NCBI GenBank assembly: GCA_002010665.1
Contig: MTON01000003.1
Location: 72,839 to 115,989 of the forward strand
DNA length: 43,151 nucleotides
Direction: 5' to 3'
Origin: Candidatus Aminicenantes bacterium JdFR-78
GTDB lineage: Bacteria; Acidobacteriota; Aminicenantia; JdFR-78
Part shown: positions 1 to 8,939 of the stretch, piece by piece
Layout: each line of letters begins with the position of its first letter
How positions within the stretch are numbered: the stretch's first letter is position 1
Made by a program: the position numbers and the translations under genes
Notes under the pieces: model-generated
The model's database searches: none
The model's input: the letters and a program-made list of their open reading frames with translations, nothing else
What the model was told of the DNA's origin: nothing

Positions 1-1
1 G

Positions 2-1825
2 ATATTCACATTACCAGCCATGATTTTTCTGGGTTTTCCACTTGATATATTGAGAATTTTCCTTATAGCACTGGCCGGAGGACTACTTGGGGTATGTTTT
101 CTTATTCCTCTCAGGAGTTATTTAATTGAAAGAGAGCATGGGATACTTCCTTATCCTGAGTCAATTGCATGCGCTGAAGTATTGAAAAGCGGAGAGAAGG
201 GAGGATTGCAGGCAGTAAATGTTTTCCTTGGTGCAATAATTGGTTTTATTTATAAAATACTAATGGGGGTTCTGAAATTCTGGAAAGAGATACCATCTTG
301 GGAGCCAAAATGGTATAGAGGTTCTACAGTGACTGGTGAACTTTCCCCTGAACTTTTAGGAGTAGGTTATATCATTGGACCTCGCACAGCATCTATAATG
401 GTTGCTGGTGGCTTTATCTCCTGGTTGGTATTTATTCCTTTTATCAAGCTTTTTGGTAGTTCTCTTCAGGGAATATTATATCCAGGAACAAAACTTATTT
501 CAGATATGACTCCTCATGAAATTTGGAATTCCTATATAAGATATATTGGAGCAGGCGCTGTTACAGCTGGTGGTGTGATCAGAATCTTCAAAGCATTTCC
601 AACAATAGTAAATTCCTTTAAGGCAAGTATGATTGATTTGAGAGCAAACATGAAAAAGGGGAGTGGAAAAATCGATGAAAAATTAAGAACAAGACTTGAT
701 TTACCTATAACTTTTGTAATAGTCGGGTTGATTGTTGTTTCAATTGTAATCTGGGGTGTTTTGAGCTTTAATATTCATGTCGGACAATATGGAAGTAATC
801 TTGTGTCAACAATATTAATAATAATTTTTGGATTCTTTTTTGCTGTTGTATCTGCTCGACTTGTTGGAGAAATTGGTGTTTCTTCAAATCCAACATCTGG
901 AATGACTATTGCAACTTTAATGGCAACATGTCTGATATTTTTAGCAATTGGGTGGAAAGGAGGCGCCTATGCAGCAGTTGCCCTTGGTATAGGTGCAGTA
1001 GTTTGTATTTCTGCTTCTAATGCTGGAAATGTTTGTCAGAGTCTTAAAACAGGATATTTACTTGGAGCTACTCCAAGAAAGCAGGAATATGGTTATATTA
1101 TTGGAATTTTGACCTCTGTTCTAATTGTTGGATTTACTGTTCTTGCAGTGAATAAGTGGTATACGAGAACTGAACCTTTCAAAGCTCCTGGTTTTCAGAT
1201 TACAGAAGACATGAAATTTGAAAAACAAATAGAATATAATGGAAAGAAATATAATGTTTTGAATATCATAGGTCATGATAAATTACCTGATGGTAAATAC
1301 TTGGTTGGAATTGATGACAATAAAATACATTATTATCAATCATCAGGTATTGGCTCAGAAAAGCTTCCAGCGCCACAGGCAAGATTGATGTCAATTGTTA
1401 TAAATGGTCTGCTTAATCAAAAATTACCCTGGGAACTTGTGCTTCTCGGTATTTTTATAACAATTGCTGTGGAATTAATGGGAATAAGAGGACTTCCATT
1501 TGCTGTTGGTGTTTATCTTCCCCTTTCCACAACAGCACCTATTTTTCTTGGTGGTCTGATTAGATTTTATATTGATAAATATGTCTATAAAGGAAAAAAA
1601 GAAGAGAGTGAATCAGGTCCAGGTATGTTATTCAGTTCAGGATTGATTGCTGGAGGAGCTCTTGCTGGACTTGGTATAGCTGCGATTGCTGGATTTGATT
1701 TAGAGGATGCATTTGCAATAGGACCGAAATTACTAGGAGCCCTGACTGAAAATGAGTATTTTGCACTTTTTATGTTTTTAATTCTCTGTGGAATTTTAAT
1801 TAAAATAGCGAGAACCAGAAAATAA
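2..1825 (+). CDS. OPT-family oligopeptide transporter (5' partial)
   Basis: Polytopic inner-membrane protein of the OPT (oligopeptide transporter) family, expected to import small peptides with a cation gradient. The frame is open from base 2, before the first ATG at 20, and the first residues (I-F-T-L-P-A) look like the middle of an early membrane segment, so the true N-terminus lies outside the window; 607 residues are visible. OPT features seen are the early segment ending L-P-Y-P-E-S-I-A-C-A-E-V-L, the S-S-N-P-T-S-G-M-T region, and about a dozen hydrophobic segments split by a soluble loop near residues 395-460. It is followed 38 bases later by cstA, another peptide/pyruvate carrier. The substrate cannot be read from sequence; metal-chelate transport (YSL branch) is the alternative. 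Confidence 0.9.
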   Translation: MFTLPAMIFLGFPLDILRIFLIALAGGLLGVCFLIPLRSYLIEREHGILPYPESIACAEVLKSGEKGGLQAVNVFLGAIIGFIYKILMGVLKFWKEIPSWEPKWYRGSTVTGELSPELLGVGYIIGPRTASIMVAGGFISWLVFIPFIKLFGSSLQGILYPGTKLISDMTPHEIWNSYIRYIGAGAVTAGGVIRIFKAFPTIVNSFKASMIDLRANMKKGSGKIDEKLRTRLDLPITFVIVGLIVVSIVIWGVLSFNIHVGQYGSNLVSTILIIIFGFFFAVVSARLVGEIGVSSNPTSGMTIATLMATCLIFLAIGWKGGAYAAVALGIGAVVCISASNAGNVCQSLKTGYLLGATPRKQEYGYIIGILTSVLIVGFTVLAVNKWYTRTEPFKAPGFQITEDMKFEKQIEYNGKKYNVLNIIGHDKLPDGKYLVGIDDNKIHYYQSSGIGSEKLPAPQARLMSIVINGLLNQKLPWELVLLGIFITIAVELMGIRGLPFAVGVYLPLSTTAPIFLGGLIRFYIDKYVYKGKKEESESGPGMLFSSGLIAGGALAGLGIAAIAGFDLEDAFAIGPKLLGALTENEYFALFMFLILCGILIKIARTRK

Positions 1826-1863
1826 TGAAAAATTTCCACTTAAATTTTAATTAGGGAGTAAAA

Positions 1864-3522
1864 ATGAATACCCTAATTTTAGCTTTTATTCTTCTCTTCT
1901 GGTTAATTTTAGCTTATAAGTTTTATGGCGGTCATTTAGAAAAAAGATTAATAAAACCTAATGATAGTCGTCCAACCCCATGCATGGAACTTCATGATGG
2001 AATAGATTATTCTCCTGCAAGAACTCCTCTTCTCTTTGGTCATCACTTTTCATCAATTGCAGGAGCAGGACCAATAGTGGGACCATTAATTGGAGTTCTT
2101 TATTTCGGATGGCTTGGAGCAATATTATGGGTTGCCTTAGGAAGTGTTTTTCTCGGAGCTGTTCATGATTATACTTCATTAATGGCTTCAGTTAGAAACA
2201 AGGGGCGTTCAATTGCTGATATTTCTGAAAAATATCTTGGTTATCGTTCCAAGGTAATTTTCTCAGTATTTTTATGGTTAGCTCTTCTATTAGTTGTTGC
2301 TGTTTTTGCAATTGTAGCTTCCCAAACTTTGGTTAAACAGCCTGAAATTGTTATACCAACATTCGGTCTTATTTTTATTGCAATGCTATTTGGATGGCTG
2401 GTATATAGAAAAGGAGTAAGTGTATTTGCAGGAACTGTTATTTCTCTCATCTTTTTATTTTTTCTAATATACCTTGGTGAACAAATTCCAATAAAAACCC
2501 CTGAAACAATTCTTGGTATGTCTAATGTGACTTTCTGGTTTTTTATTTTGCTTATTTATAGTCTCTTTGCTTCATCCCTTCCTGTATGGTTTCTTCTTCA
2601 ACCAAGGGATTATATAAGCACATGGATATTGTTCCTTGGGCTTGGATTAGGTTATTTGGGATTGATTTTTGCACATCCAAAAGTAAATGCTCCTGCCTTT
2701 GTTTCCTTTACAACTCCTCAGGGACCGTTCTGGCCGATGCTTTTTGTTCTCATAGCATGCGGGGCAATATCAGGATTTCATTCATTAGTAGCAGGGGGTA
2801 CCACTTCAAAACAGCTCCCTAAAGAATCCAATGGCAAATTAATAGGTTATGGTGCCATGCTAACAGAAGCAGGTCTAGCTGGTCTGGTTATACTTATTGC
2901 TAGCGGAGCTTTAATGTGGGACCCTTCAGGTATTAAAACTCGATTTGGATTTCAATATCTAATGAAAGCAGTTGAACAAGGAGGTGGTGGAGGACCTATA
3001 GTTGCATTTGCAACTGGATTCGGAAGATTTGTGAGTTCAATTCCAGGACTTACCTTTAATATTGGATTATTTTTTGGAATGATTATGCTGAATGCCTTTG
3101 TTTTGACTACCCTAGATACATCCACAAGATTAACAAGATTCATAATTTCTGAATTGCTTGGCAAGAAGATAACAATTTTTAATAACCGATGGATTAGTTC
3201 AGCGATAGTTATTATTTTCGCAGGCTTTTTAGGAGTGACCGAGGGATACAAAGCAATCTGGCCTGTTTTTGGAGCAAGCAATCAGTTAGTTGCAGCTTTA
3301 GCTCTTGTTGTGGTTTCTGCCTATTTTGTTGGAGTAAAAAAACCTAAGAAATATACTATTTATCCTGCATATTTTATGCTATTAACTACAATCGCTGCTC
3401 TTTGCTATCAAGGATACAATTTCTTTATCAGGGAAAGTTATCTGCTTGGTTTAATATCATCTGCACTTGTTCTTTTGGCTATTTTTATAGTTTATGATGC
3501 GCGAAAGATTTTATTCACATGA
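1864..3522 (+). CDS. cstA: carbon starvation protein CstA, peptide/pyruvate transporter
   Basis: 552-residue polytopic membrane protein of the CstA family, which takes up peptides or pyruvate under carbon limitation. The N-terminal half carries family signatures: the D-Y-x-P-A-R-x-P-L-L-F-G-H-H-F block around residues 48-62, followed by I-A-G-A-G-P-I-V-G-P, then V-H-D-Y near residue 100. About sixteen hydrophobic segments are apparent. The shorter C-terminus resembles the bacterial and archaeal short forms rather than E. coli CstA (about 700 residues). The start has an AGGGAG ribosome site eight bases upstream. It lies just after the OPT transporter on the same strand, so the two are probably co-transcribed as a peptide-uptake unit. 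Confidence 0.93.
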   Translation: MNTLILAFILLFWLILAYKFYGGHLEKRLIKPNDSRPTPCMELHDGIDYSPARTPLLFGHHFSSIAGAGPIVGPLIGVLYFGWLGAILWVALGSVFLGAVHDYTSLMASVRNKGRSIADISEKYLGYRSKVIFSVFLWLALLLVVAVFAIVASQTLVKQPEIVIPTFGLIFIAMLFGWLVYRKGVSVFAGTVISLIFLFFLIYLGEQIPIKTPETILGMSNVTFWFFILLIYSLFASSLPVWFLLQPRDYISTWILFLGLGLGYLGLIFAHPKVNAPAFVSFTTPQGPFWPMLFVLIACGAISGFHSLVAGGTTSKQLPKESNGKLIGYGAMLTEAGLAGLVILIASGALMWDPSGIKTRFGFQYLMKAVEQGGGGGPIVAFATGFGRFVSSIPGLTFNIGLFFGMIMLNAFVLTTLDTSTRLTRFIISELLGKKITIFNNRWISSAIVIIFAGFLGVTEGYKAIWPVFGASNQLVAALALVVVSAYFVGVKKPKKYTIYPAYFMLLTTIAALCYQGYNFFIRESYLLGLISSALVLLAIFIVYDARKILFT

Positions 3523-3548
3523 AAGGCTGAATAATTAATTTGAAATCA

Positions 3549-4106
3549 TTATTTATGGAAATCCTTTTCTGAGAAAACCTGAGCAGAAAAAATTTCGATT
3601 TTTACTCCCTTTTTCCACTCATCAGGGGATAAGCCTGCTTTCATACAGCCGTGAGAAAGATAAGTTTCCAAATCCCAGTTATATTCAACTGGGACTTGAG
3701 GAAGGAGTAAACCCTGATATGGTCCTTTCGAAATAATAATGCCGTGTTTCCCAATCTCAATTTCTTCTATATCTTTGATTTCCCTTGGTAAGGATAAAAC
3801 TGAAATTTCGATTTCAGTTCTGTCGAGTTCTGACAATGATAAAGGAGGGAAACGAAAATCTGAAGTTGCAGCAGAAATTGCTGTTTCTATAATTGTTTCA
3901 TAAAGGGGTTTATAAGGGAGGGGATAACCTATGCATCCTCTCAGTTGATTTTCAACCTTCAATGTTACAAAAGCTCCCCTTTTCTTCTTAAGTTCCTCGT
4001 CATCAATTTCTATTTGAATTTTTTCTCCTTTTTCAAGATAATGGCTTATTGCTTTTCTTGCTAAATCAAGCAAAAACTTTTGTTGTTCTTCATTTAATTC
4101 TCTCAT
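3549..4106 (-). CDS. AMMECR1 domain protein
   Basis: 185-residue soluble protein of the AMMECR1 family, found in all domains of life with no established biochemical role. The hallmark L-R-G-C-I-G motif lies near residue 58, and the downstream block T-S-D-F-R-F-P-P-L (near residue 85) also fits. I chose the ATG at 4106, which has GGAG about eight bases upstream; an in-frame TTG at 4118 would add four residues and is less likely. It is the last gene of the leftward run from the ECF sigma factor and converges with cstA. In archaea the family often pairs with radical SAM or MEMO-like genes; none is adjacent here. Confidence 0.92.
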   Translation of the reverse strand: MRELNEEQQKFLLDLARKAISHYLEKGEKIQIEIDDEELKKKRGAFVTLKVENQLRGCIGYPLPYKPLYETIIETAISAATSDFRFPPLSLSELDRTEIEISVLSLPREIKDIEEIEIGKHGIIISKGPYQGLLLPQVPVEYNWDLETYLSHGCMKAGLSPDEWKKGVKIEIFSAQVFSEKDFHK

Positions 4107-4119
4107 GAGTCTCTCCAAA

Positions 4120-4485
4120 TTATAAGGTTTTTAATTCTATAGTCGAAAAAAACATTTTATTTCCATCAAAATCTATTAGAAAAGCTTTCATTTCATTTTT
4201 ATCGATTTTTAGGATAATATTTCCAGCAAAAAAAGGATTTAGGAATTTATTAATTGAAGTTTCTCCATCATTGAAAATGAAAAAACCTATTAATTTATTT
4301 TCAAATATCCTATTTATTTCTAAGAACTTATCTTCTGATGGAAAATCTGAACCAATAGGAATCATTTTTTCCACTACAATTCCATTTCCTCTTAAATGTC
4401 CTATTAATATTCCTTTAATTTTCAGATTGATTTTTCTTAGTAAATTTAATGTATCAGGAATTTCATGTGTAAGGAAAACTCTCAT
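4120..4485 (-). CDS. hypothetical protein, 121 aa
   Basis: I do not recognise this gene with confidence. It encodes a soluble alpha/beta-looking protein without signal peptide or membrane segment. The frame continues upstream to a TTG at 4521, which would overlap the transporter gene; the ATG at 4485 avoids the overlap and begins with a typical beta strand (M-R-V-F-L-T-H-E), so I prefer it although no strong ribosome site is visible. The pattern G-I-L-I-G-H-L-R-G-N-G-I-V-V-E-K recalls the core strands of JAB/MPN-fold domains, but the metal-binding His-x-His and Asp of JAMM peptidases are absent, so any such relationship is speculative. It sits between the DASS transporter and AMMECR1 genes in one transcription direction. 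Confidence 0.6.
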   Translation of the reverse strand: MRVFLTHEIPDTLNLLRKINLKIKGILIGHLRGNGIVVEKMIPIGSDFPSEDKFLEINRIFENKLIGFFIFNDGETSINKFLNPFFAGNIILKIDKNEMKAFLIDFDGNKMFFSTIELKTL

Positions 4486-4507
4486 CACTGGAATTATATA
4501 TAAAATT

Positions 4508-5953
4508 TTAATATATGCCAAGTAAAGGTATAAGATATGCTATGACTATCCAGATAATAATTATTCCAAAATTATTTAACCAAAAGCCAGTTTTTATCAT
4601 TCGCATTAGAGGAACCATTCGAGAGCCATATATAATTGCATTTGGAGGAGTTGCCACGGGTAACATGAAAGCAAAACTTGCTCCAATTGCACTTCCTAAA
4701 ACAGGTGGTAATGGATTAATATTAGCTGCTTCTGAGATGGCAATAATAATTGGAATTATCATATTTGCAGTGGCTGTATTTGAGGTTACCTCAGTGAAAT
4801 AAACACCTAATATTATTGCAAGTAAGGTAATTAGGGAGGAACTTCTTGATGAAAATAAACTTATAAATCCATTTCCAATTATTTTAGCAAGACCTGTTTC
4901 AAACATTTGAAATCCAAGAGATAATCCTCCACCAAATAAGATTAGTGTTCCCCAATCAATTTTTAATGCCTCGGAAATTGATAAAGTAAATTCTCCTTTT
5001 TTCCAGTTAACAGGCAATAAGAAAAGAACGCAGACTCCAATTAAAGCAGCAACTGATTCTGGTAGATGCTGGGATAACCATATATAAATGTTTGAATTCT
5101 TCCCGTAAATTAAAGCCACTATCCCAGGAGTTACCCATAGGGAAACTGTAATTGAGAAAGCAATGATAACATTTATTTGAGCTCTTGAGAGTTTTGTTTT
5201 TTTGTTTAAAGGAATTTTATATTCAAATTTATCCTTAGGAAGTTTTGACTTCAGAAGGAAAATCAAAAGGAAAAACATTGGGATCAGAATAAAAAAATTA
5301 ATGATCATCCACTGAAAAAATGTAATTTTATATTTTACGAATTTCTCGAGCATTCCAATTGCTATAAGATTAGGCGGACTTCCAATTGGAGTCCCTATTC
5401 CTCCTATCGAGGAGGAATAGGCTGCAAGAAGCATTAATACTATACTTAATTCTTTAAGACTTTTCTCTTTTAAACTTGATCGATAAGCGGTTAATAAGCC
5501 GAGTCCGATTGGATACATCATGGCAGTAGTTGCAGTGTTTGAGAGCCACATGGAGAGGAACAAAGTTACTCCACCAAATGCAAACAAAATACGAACAGGA
5601 CTTATGGAAATTGCTTTAAGAGATAATATTGAATTGGCGAATTTTTCATCCAGCTGGTGAACTCTCATTGCTCTTGCAAGAATAAAACTTCCAAGAAAGA
5701 GAAATATAATAGGATGAGCAAATGGAGAGAAGGCTTCCTTAGGCGAAGTTATTCCAAATGCTATAATTAATACAGGTATGAGTATTGCTGTAAGAGGAAT
5801 TGGTATTGCTTCAGTTATCCACCAGCATACCACTAAGAGAAATATGCATAAAAGATTATGAGCAGACGGTTTTTCCTTTAAAATTGGAGAAAAATAAGTT
5901 AATAGAAAGAGAAATGGACCCAAAAATAAACCTATTTTTTTTCTAAGTTCCAT
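4508..5953 (-). CDS. DASS-family (SLC13) sodium/dicarboxylate symporter
   Basis: 481-residue membrane protein of the divalent-anion:Na+ symporter family, importing succinate, malate, citrate or a similar anion. Both family S-N-T signatures are present: S-N-T-A-T-T-A-M-M near residue 138 and S-N-T-A-T-A-N-M-I near residue 394, each in a re-entrant hairpin. The G-G-I-G-T-P-I-G-S-P-P-N-L block near residue 186 is also typical. Eleven to twelve hydrophobic segments are visible and the length is normal. The start at 5953 lies inside the end of the methyltransferase gene (22-base overlap), implying translational coupling. The exact substrate cannot be assigned from sequence. Confidence 0.9.
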   Translation of the reverse strand: MELRKKIGLFLGPFLFLLTYFSPILKEKPSAHNLLCIFLLVVCWWITEAIPIPLTAILIPVLIIAFGITSPKEAFSPFAHPIIFLFLGSFILARAMRVHQLDEKFANSILSLKAISISPVRILFAFGGVTLFLSMWLSNTATTAMMYPIGLGLLTAYRSSLKEKSLKELSIVLMLLAAYSSSIGGIGTPIGSPPNLIAIGMLEKFVKYKITFFQWMIINFFILIPMFFLLIFLLKSKLPKDKFEYKIPLNKKTKLSRAQINVIIAFSITVSLWVTPGIVALIYGKNSNIYIWLSQHLPESVAALIGVCVLFLLPVNWKKGEFTLSISEALKIDWGTLILFGGGLSLGFQMFETGLAKIIGNGFISLFSSRSSSLITLLAIILGVYFTEVTSNTATANMIIPIIIAISEAANINPLPPVLGSAIGASFAFMLPVATPPNAIIYGSRMVPLMRMIKTGFWLNNFGIIIIWIVIAYLIPLLGIY

Positions 5954-6744
5954 TTTTTTTCAGCAAGAACTAAATTGGCATAGCCTTTTTTAAAAAACAG
6001 GAGCTTGTCGAATTTAGTAATTAGAAGCAAAACAGGATATAATAAAGAATAAAATTTAAAGAATTTATCGTGCTCTTTTACTTCTGCTTCAGAAGAAGGG
6101 GATATTAATCCAGTTCGCGATTTTATAGATTTTCTCTTTGAGATCAATTTTATATAAAGAAAATTAAGGAAAAGCTCTATTAACTCAGTAAAAAACTTGG
6201 AATAAGTATCAAAAACAAGTATTTTAAAGCCGTTTTTTTTCAATTTTTCCTTTAATTCTTTATAGGTATATCCCTCCCTTTTGTGCCCATAAATCTCAGG
6301 CTTCATTCCAAGTAATTTGCGTAGTTTATTTATAAGAAAAAATTTCCCGGTTGTTGGAGTAGAAATCAGGAATTTACCCCCTGGTTTTAATATTCTAAAG
6401 ACTTCCCTCAAACAGATTTCATCATTTTCAAGATGTTCGAGATAATCAAGACAGATAACCGCATCAAAACTATTACTAAGAAAAGGAATTTTGTGCTCGC
6501 TTATCTGGATAATATTTTCTTTTAAAATAGACTTGGCATTCTTTATATTCAATTGATCAAAATCTACATGAATCCATCTACCTCCATTTTTCTTTAAAAA
6601 ATAACTGATTGTGCCTTGTGAGCAACCCAGGTCCAAAATTAATGAGTCTGGATTTATTCGAAAGTATTTATTAATTAATTTTAACTTTTCCTTTTTTTTA
6701 AAAGATTTTTTAAATAGTATTATTTGCCACGGAATTTCTTTCAT
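5932..6744 (-). CDS. class I SAM-dependent methyltransferase
   Basis: 270-residue methyltransferase with a Rossmann-type SAM-binding core. Motif I reads L-I-L-D-L-G-C-S-Q-G-T-I-S around residues 36-48; the acidic end of strand beta-2 is V-D-F-D, and the motif before the catalytic loop is F-D-A-V-I-C-L-D-Y-L-E-H-L, typical of the methyltransf_11/UbiE-like group. The C-terminal 100 residues are Lys-rich and partly hydrophobic (residues 180-200 and 230-250), suggesting membrane association or a lipid-linked substrate. It overlaps the DASS transporter gene by 22 bases. The substrate is unknown. Confidence 0.85.
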   Translation of the reverse strand: MKEIPWQIILFKKSFKKKEKLKLINKYFRINPDSLILDLGCSQGTISYFLKKNGGRWIHVDFDQLNIKNAKSILKENIIQISEHKIPFLSNSFDAVICLDYLEHLENDEICLREVFRILKPGGKFLISTPTTGKFFLINKLRKLLGMKPEIYGHKREGYTYKELKEKLKKNGFKILVFDTYSKFFTELIELFLNFLYIKLISKRKSIKSRTGLISPSSEAEVKEHDKFFKFYSLLYPVLLLITKFDKLLFFKKGYANLVLAEKKWNLEKK

Positions 6745-6764
6745 AAAAAGTTTTATCCAAAATT

Positions 6765-7646
6765 TTATTCTTCTGAAATGAGCTTAAATATGGCTTTTCT
6801 TAATTTTTCTCCTCTTAATCCAAAGTATCTTAGAATACCTTTTTTATCAACAAGCCAGAAGGAGGGGATAGAATTTACATTATAAAGTTTTGCTGTATCG
6901 TCGTCCCATCCTTTTCCAGTAAAAGATATTTTCCATTGTATATTTTTTTCTTTTATAAAATCCTCAAGAGCCTTTCGGTCAGTATCAAGACTAATACCGA
7001 TTATATCAAATCCCTTATCTTTGAATTCTTCATAATATTTTTTAAGATTGGGAATTTCTCTTCTGCAAGGACCACACCAGCTGGCCCAGAAATCAACTAA
7101 TATAACTTTACCCTTTTGAGATGAAAGAGTGAATTTTTCTCCATTAAGGAGAGTTACAGTGAAATCCTTGGCTTCTTTTCCTATTCCAATTTTTTCTTTA
7201 ATACGGGAGATAATTTGCTTGAATTCTTCCTCTTCTCTTAATGAGCTAAAGTCCTTGGTATAAAGCTGATTATAGATTATAAATCCTCTGTTTACAGCTT
7301 CATTTAACCATTCAAATGCTTTTTCTTTTTGATTTAGTTTTACATAAATTGATGCTATATCAATGCAAGGCCAAGGGGATTTTCTTTTTGAGTTTTTCTC
7401 AATTTTCAAAGCAACATCTAATGCATTTTCAAATTTTCCCAATTTTTTTAAAAGGATGAGCTTAGCTGAAAGTAAACTTTTTGTTTCGCCATACTGCTCA
7501 ATTCCTTTATCAATTAATTCAAGGGCTTTAATATAATTACCTTCATTATATAATTCCCGAGCCTTTTTTAATACCTCCCACTCGTCTGAATGCAACAAAA
7601 GATAAATGGAAAAAATCAATAATACTAAAACTACAATTTTTTTCAT
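6765..7646 (-). CDS. TlpA-like thioredoxin-fold protein with N-terminal TPR-like region
   Basis: 293-residue secreted or membrane-tethered thiol-disulfide oxidoreductase. Residues 1-20 are a signal anchor. Residues 22-150 are helical repeats of TPR character (A-R-E-L-Y-N-E-G-N-Y-I-K-A-L-E-L-I is a classic TPR helix pair). Residues 157-293 form a TlpA/AhpC-type domain with W-A-S-W-C-G-P-C-R-R-E near residues 187-197, so both redox cysteines (C191, C194) are present, and a cis-Pro in N-S-I-P-S-F. A strong GGAGGTAGGG ribosome site precedes the ATG. It follows the ECF sigma gene by 68 bases and is probably co-transcribed with it. It may reduce periplasmic disulfides or act in stress response. Confidence 0.88.
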   Translation of the reverse strand: MKKIVVLVLLIFSIYLLLHSDEWEVLKKARELYNEGNYIKALELIDKGIEQYGETKSLLSAKLILLKKLGKFENALDVALKIEKNSKRKSPWPCIDIASIYVKLNQKEKAFEWLNEAVNRGFIIYNQLYTKDFSSLREEEEFKQIISRIKEKIGIGKEAKDFTVTLLNGEKFTLSSQKGKVILVDFWASWCGPCRREIPNLKKYYEEFKDKGFDIIGISLDTDRKALEDFIKEKNIQWKISFTGKGWDDDTAKLYNVNSIPSFWLVDKKGILRYFGLRGEKLRKAIFKLISEE

Positions 7647-7714
7647 CCCTACCTCCTATTTCTCGAATTTCATTAATTTTTCTCTAAAAGATTAACAAAA
7701 AATTGGTATTTTTT

Positions 7715-8203
7715 CTATAGATTTAATTTCTTTTTCAAAAGCCTTATTGCATAGTTTATTCTCGCATCTACCTGGTTTAGAGATAGATTTAAAATTCGAG
7801 CAATTGTTTCTCTGGGAAGTGCTTGATAATAATAAAGATAGAGGATTTGTCTATATTTGAAATCGAGTTTTTTTATAGCCTCTGCAATAAGATCAAGATT
7901 TTCTTTTGCTTCGTATAATCTCCCGACATCCTCTGTTGATAAATCTAATGGAATATTTTCGCTTTTTTTTCTTTCAATCATTTTTTTGTATTTGTATTTT
8001 CTAATTACATTTTTAGTTATTCCATAAATATATGTTCCAAGCCGAGATTTTTCCTTAAATTTCTTTTCTTTTAAAGATTCAAAAACTACTGTAAGAACTT
8101 CATTTGTTAAATCCTCCCAGTCAGGGTTACTTGCGCCAATTTCTTTTTTTATTTTTAAACTAACTACTGGTCTATAAAATTTAATTATGGTTTTGATATC
8201 CAT
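7715..8203 (-). CDS. ECF-type RNA polymerase sigma factor
   Basis: 162-residue sigma-70-family protein of ECF size. Region 2 spans about residues 10-75, with the T-Y-I-Y-G-I-T-K-N-V-I-R-K-Y helix that recognises the -10 element. Region 4 spans about residues 105-162, with helix-turn-helix L-P-R-E-T-I-A-R-I-L-N-L-S-L-N-Q-V-D-A-R-I. No anti-sigma gene is adjacent; the next gene downstream is a TlpA-like redox protein, which hints at an envelope or thiol-stress regulon. The start ATG at 8203 is the first possible; no strong ribosome site is visible. Confidence 0.88.
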   Translation of the reverse strand: MDIKTIIKFYRPVVSLKIKKEIGASNPDWEDLTNEVLTVVFESLKEKKFKEKSRLGTYIYGITKNVIRKYKYKKMIERKKSENIPLDLSTEDVGRLYEAKENLDLIAEAIKKLDFKYRQILYLYYYQALPRETIARILNLSLNQVDARINYAIRLLKKKLNL

Positions 8204-8364
8204 TTGTTGATTTTTAGTCTTTTAATATACTACTTATTCGCGCTTGAGGGAAGATTTTTTTAATCCTCCTTTAAAACAATTTAAATTTTCTTAAATTTTA
8301 AATAAATTTAATATTTTTTGCAAGCCAGTACTCAATTTTAAAAAATTTTACTCAAATAAACATC
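8204..8364. other. intergenic, AT-rich
   Basis: This is the upstream half of the 373-base gap between the divergent ECF sigma gene and the small unknown gene at 8577. It is very AT-rich with T and A runs. It presumably holds the sigma factor promoter, but I see no clear -35/-10 pair. The other half of the gap is the composite palindromic element described next. Confidence 0.5.
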
Positions 8365-8558
8365 TTATTACTATGTAAACAAATGTTTACATTAATGACA
8401 AAATTTGTCATTTAGGGAGAGATTTTAGGATAATTTTTCAATGATTGAGTAAAAAATTTTTAAAATTTTTACTTACAATATTTTCTAACACCTTGATATT
8501 ATTGAATTTCTAAAATCTTAAAAATTTTTTCAAGTTTTTTGCCTTTTTTAGTACTAAA
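8365..8558 (+). promoter_or_regulatory. composite palindromic control element, copy 1
   Basis: Three perfect palindromes lie in a fixed array: TGTAAACAAATGTTTACA at 8374-8391, TGACAAAATTTGTCA at 8396-8410 (four bases later), and TTTAGTACTAAA at 8547-8558. The block starts with TTATTACTATG at 8365. The same array recurs inverted at 29445-29639 with the same four-base spacing and nearly the same distance from first to third palindrome (173 versus 174 bases). A shared TTTTCAAGTTTTT segment lies just before the third palindrome. Both copies point at a small gene 18-30 bases downstream (here 8577). I infer operators for one or more dimeric regulators; the identity of the regulator is unknown. Confidence 0.75.
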
Positions 8559-8576
8559 TTATATGGAGGGATAAAA

Positions 8577-8930
8577 ATGGAGGAAAAATTAAGATTAAGG
8601 GGGCTGACAACAGCAAATGATAAATTCAGTTTTTTACTGTTTAATTATTCCAAACAGCCGTATTTTATTCATTATATAAAATTTAAATGGTGGATAAAGA
8701 ATGGGGTTGGTAAAAAATATTTCACTCTGAGCAAAATAATAAATAAATGGATTAATAATTTTATATATGAATTTGCAGATTATTATTTTAATATTTTAGA
8801 ACCAAAAGAAGTAATATCTAAGGAAATAAAAGAAGGAAAAGATATAAGGGATGTTCTAGGTATTGAAGCACAAGTTTACTACTATAAAGATTATAGAGAA
8901 AAAAGAGTATTAAAGTTCAGAATACTTTAG
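8577..8930 (+). CDS. hypothetical protein, 117 aa, downstream of the palindromic element
   Basis: I do not recognise this protein. It is 117 residues, rich in Lys, Tyr, Phe and Trp, with no signal peptide, membrane segment or Cys motif. The middle (residues 45-75) looks helical, and the end may be beta. A strong ribosome site (GGAGGG, eight bases before the ATG) supports it as a real gene. It stands alone, preceded by the composite palindromic element and followed by a hairpin, so it appears to be a single-gene transcription unit under that control. The gene behind the other copy of the element encodes an AraC-type regulator; I see no sequence relation between the two proteins. Confidence 0.65.
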   Translation: MEEKLRLRGLTTANDKFSFLLFNYSKQPYFIHYIKFKWWIKNGVGKKYFTLSKIINKWINNFIYEFADYYFNILEPKEVISKEIKEGKDIRDVLGIEAQVYYYKDYREKRVLKFRIL

Positions 8931-8939
8931 CCCCCTCTG

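Noticed and set aside
2952-3281. Minus-strand open frame of 109 codons inside cstA
   Set aside because: It is a shadow of cstA; composition and lack of ribosome site show no coding signal. The same applies to other long antisense frames, for example 13167-13499 and 34523-34843.
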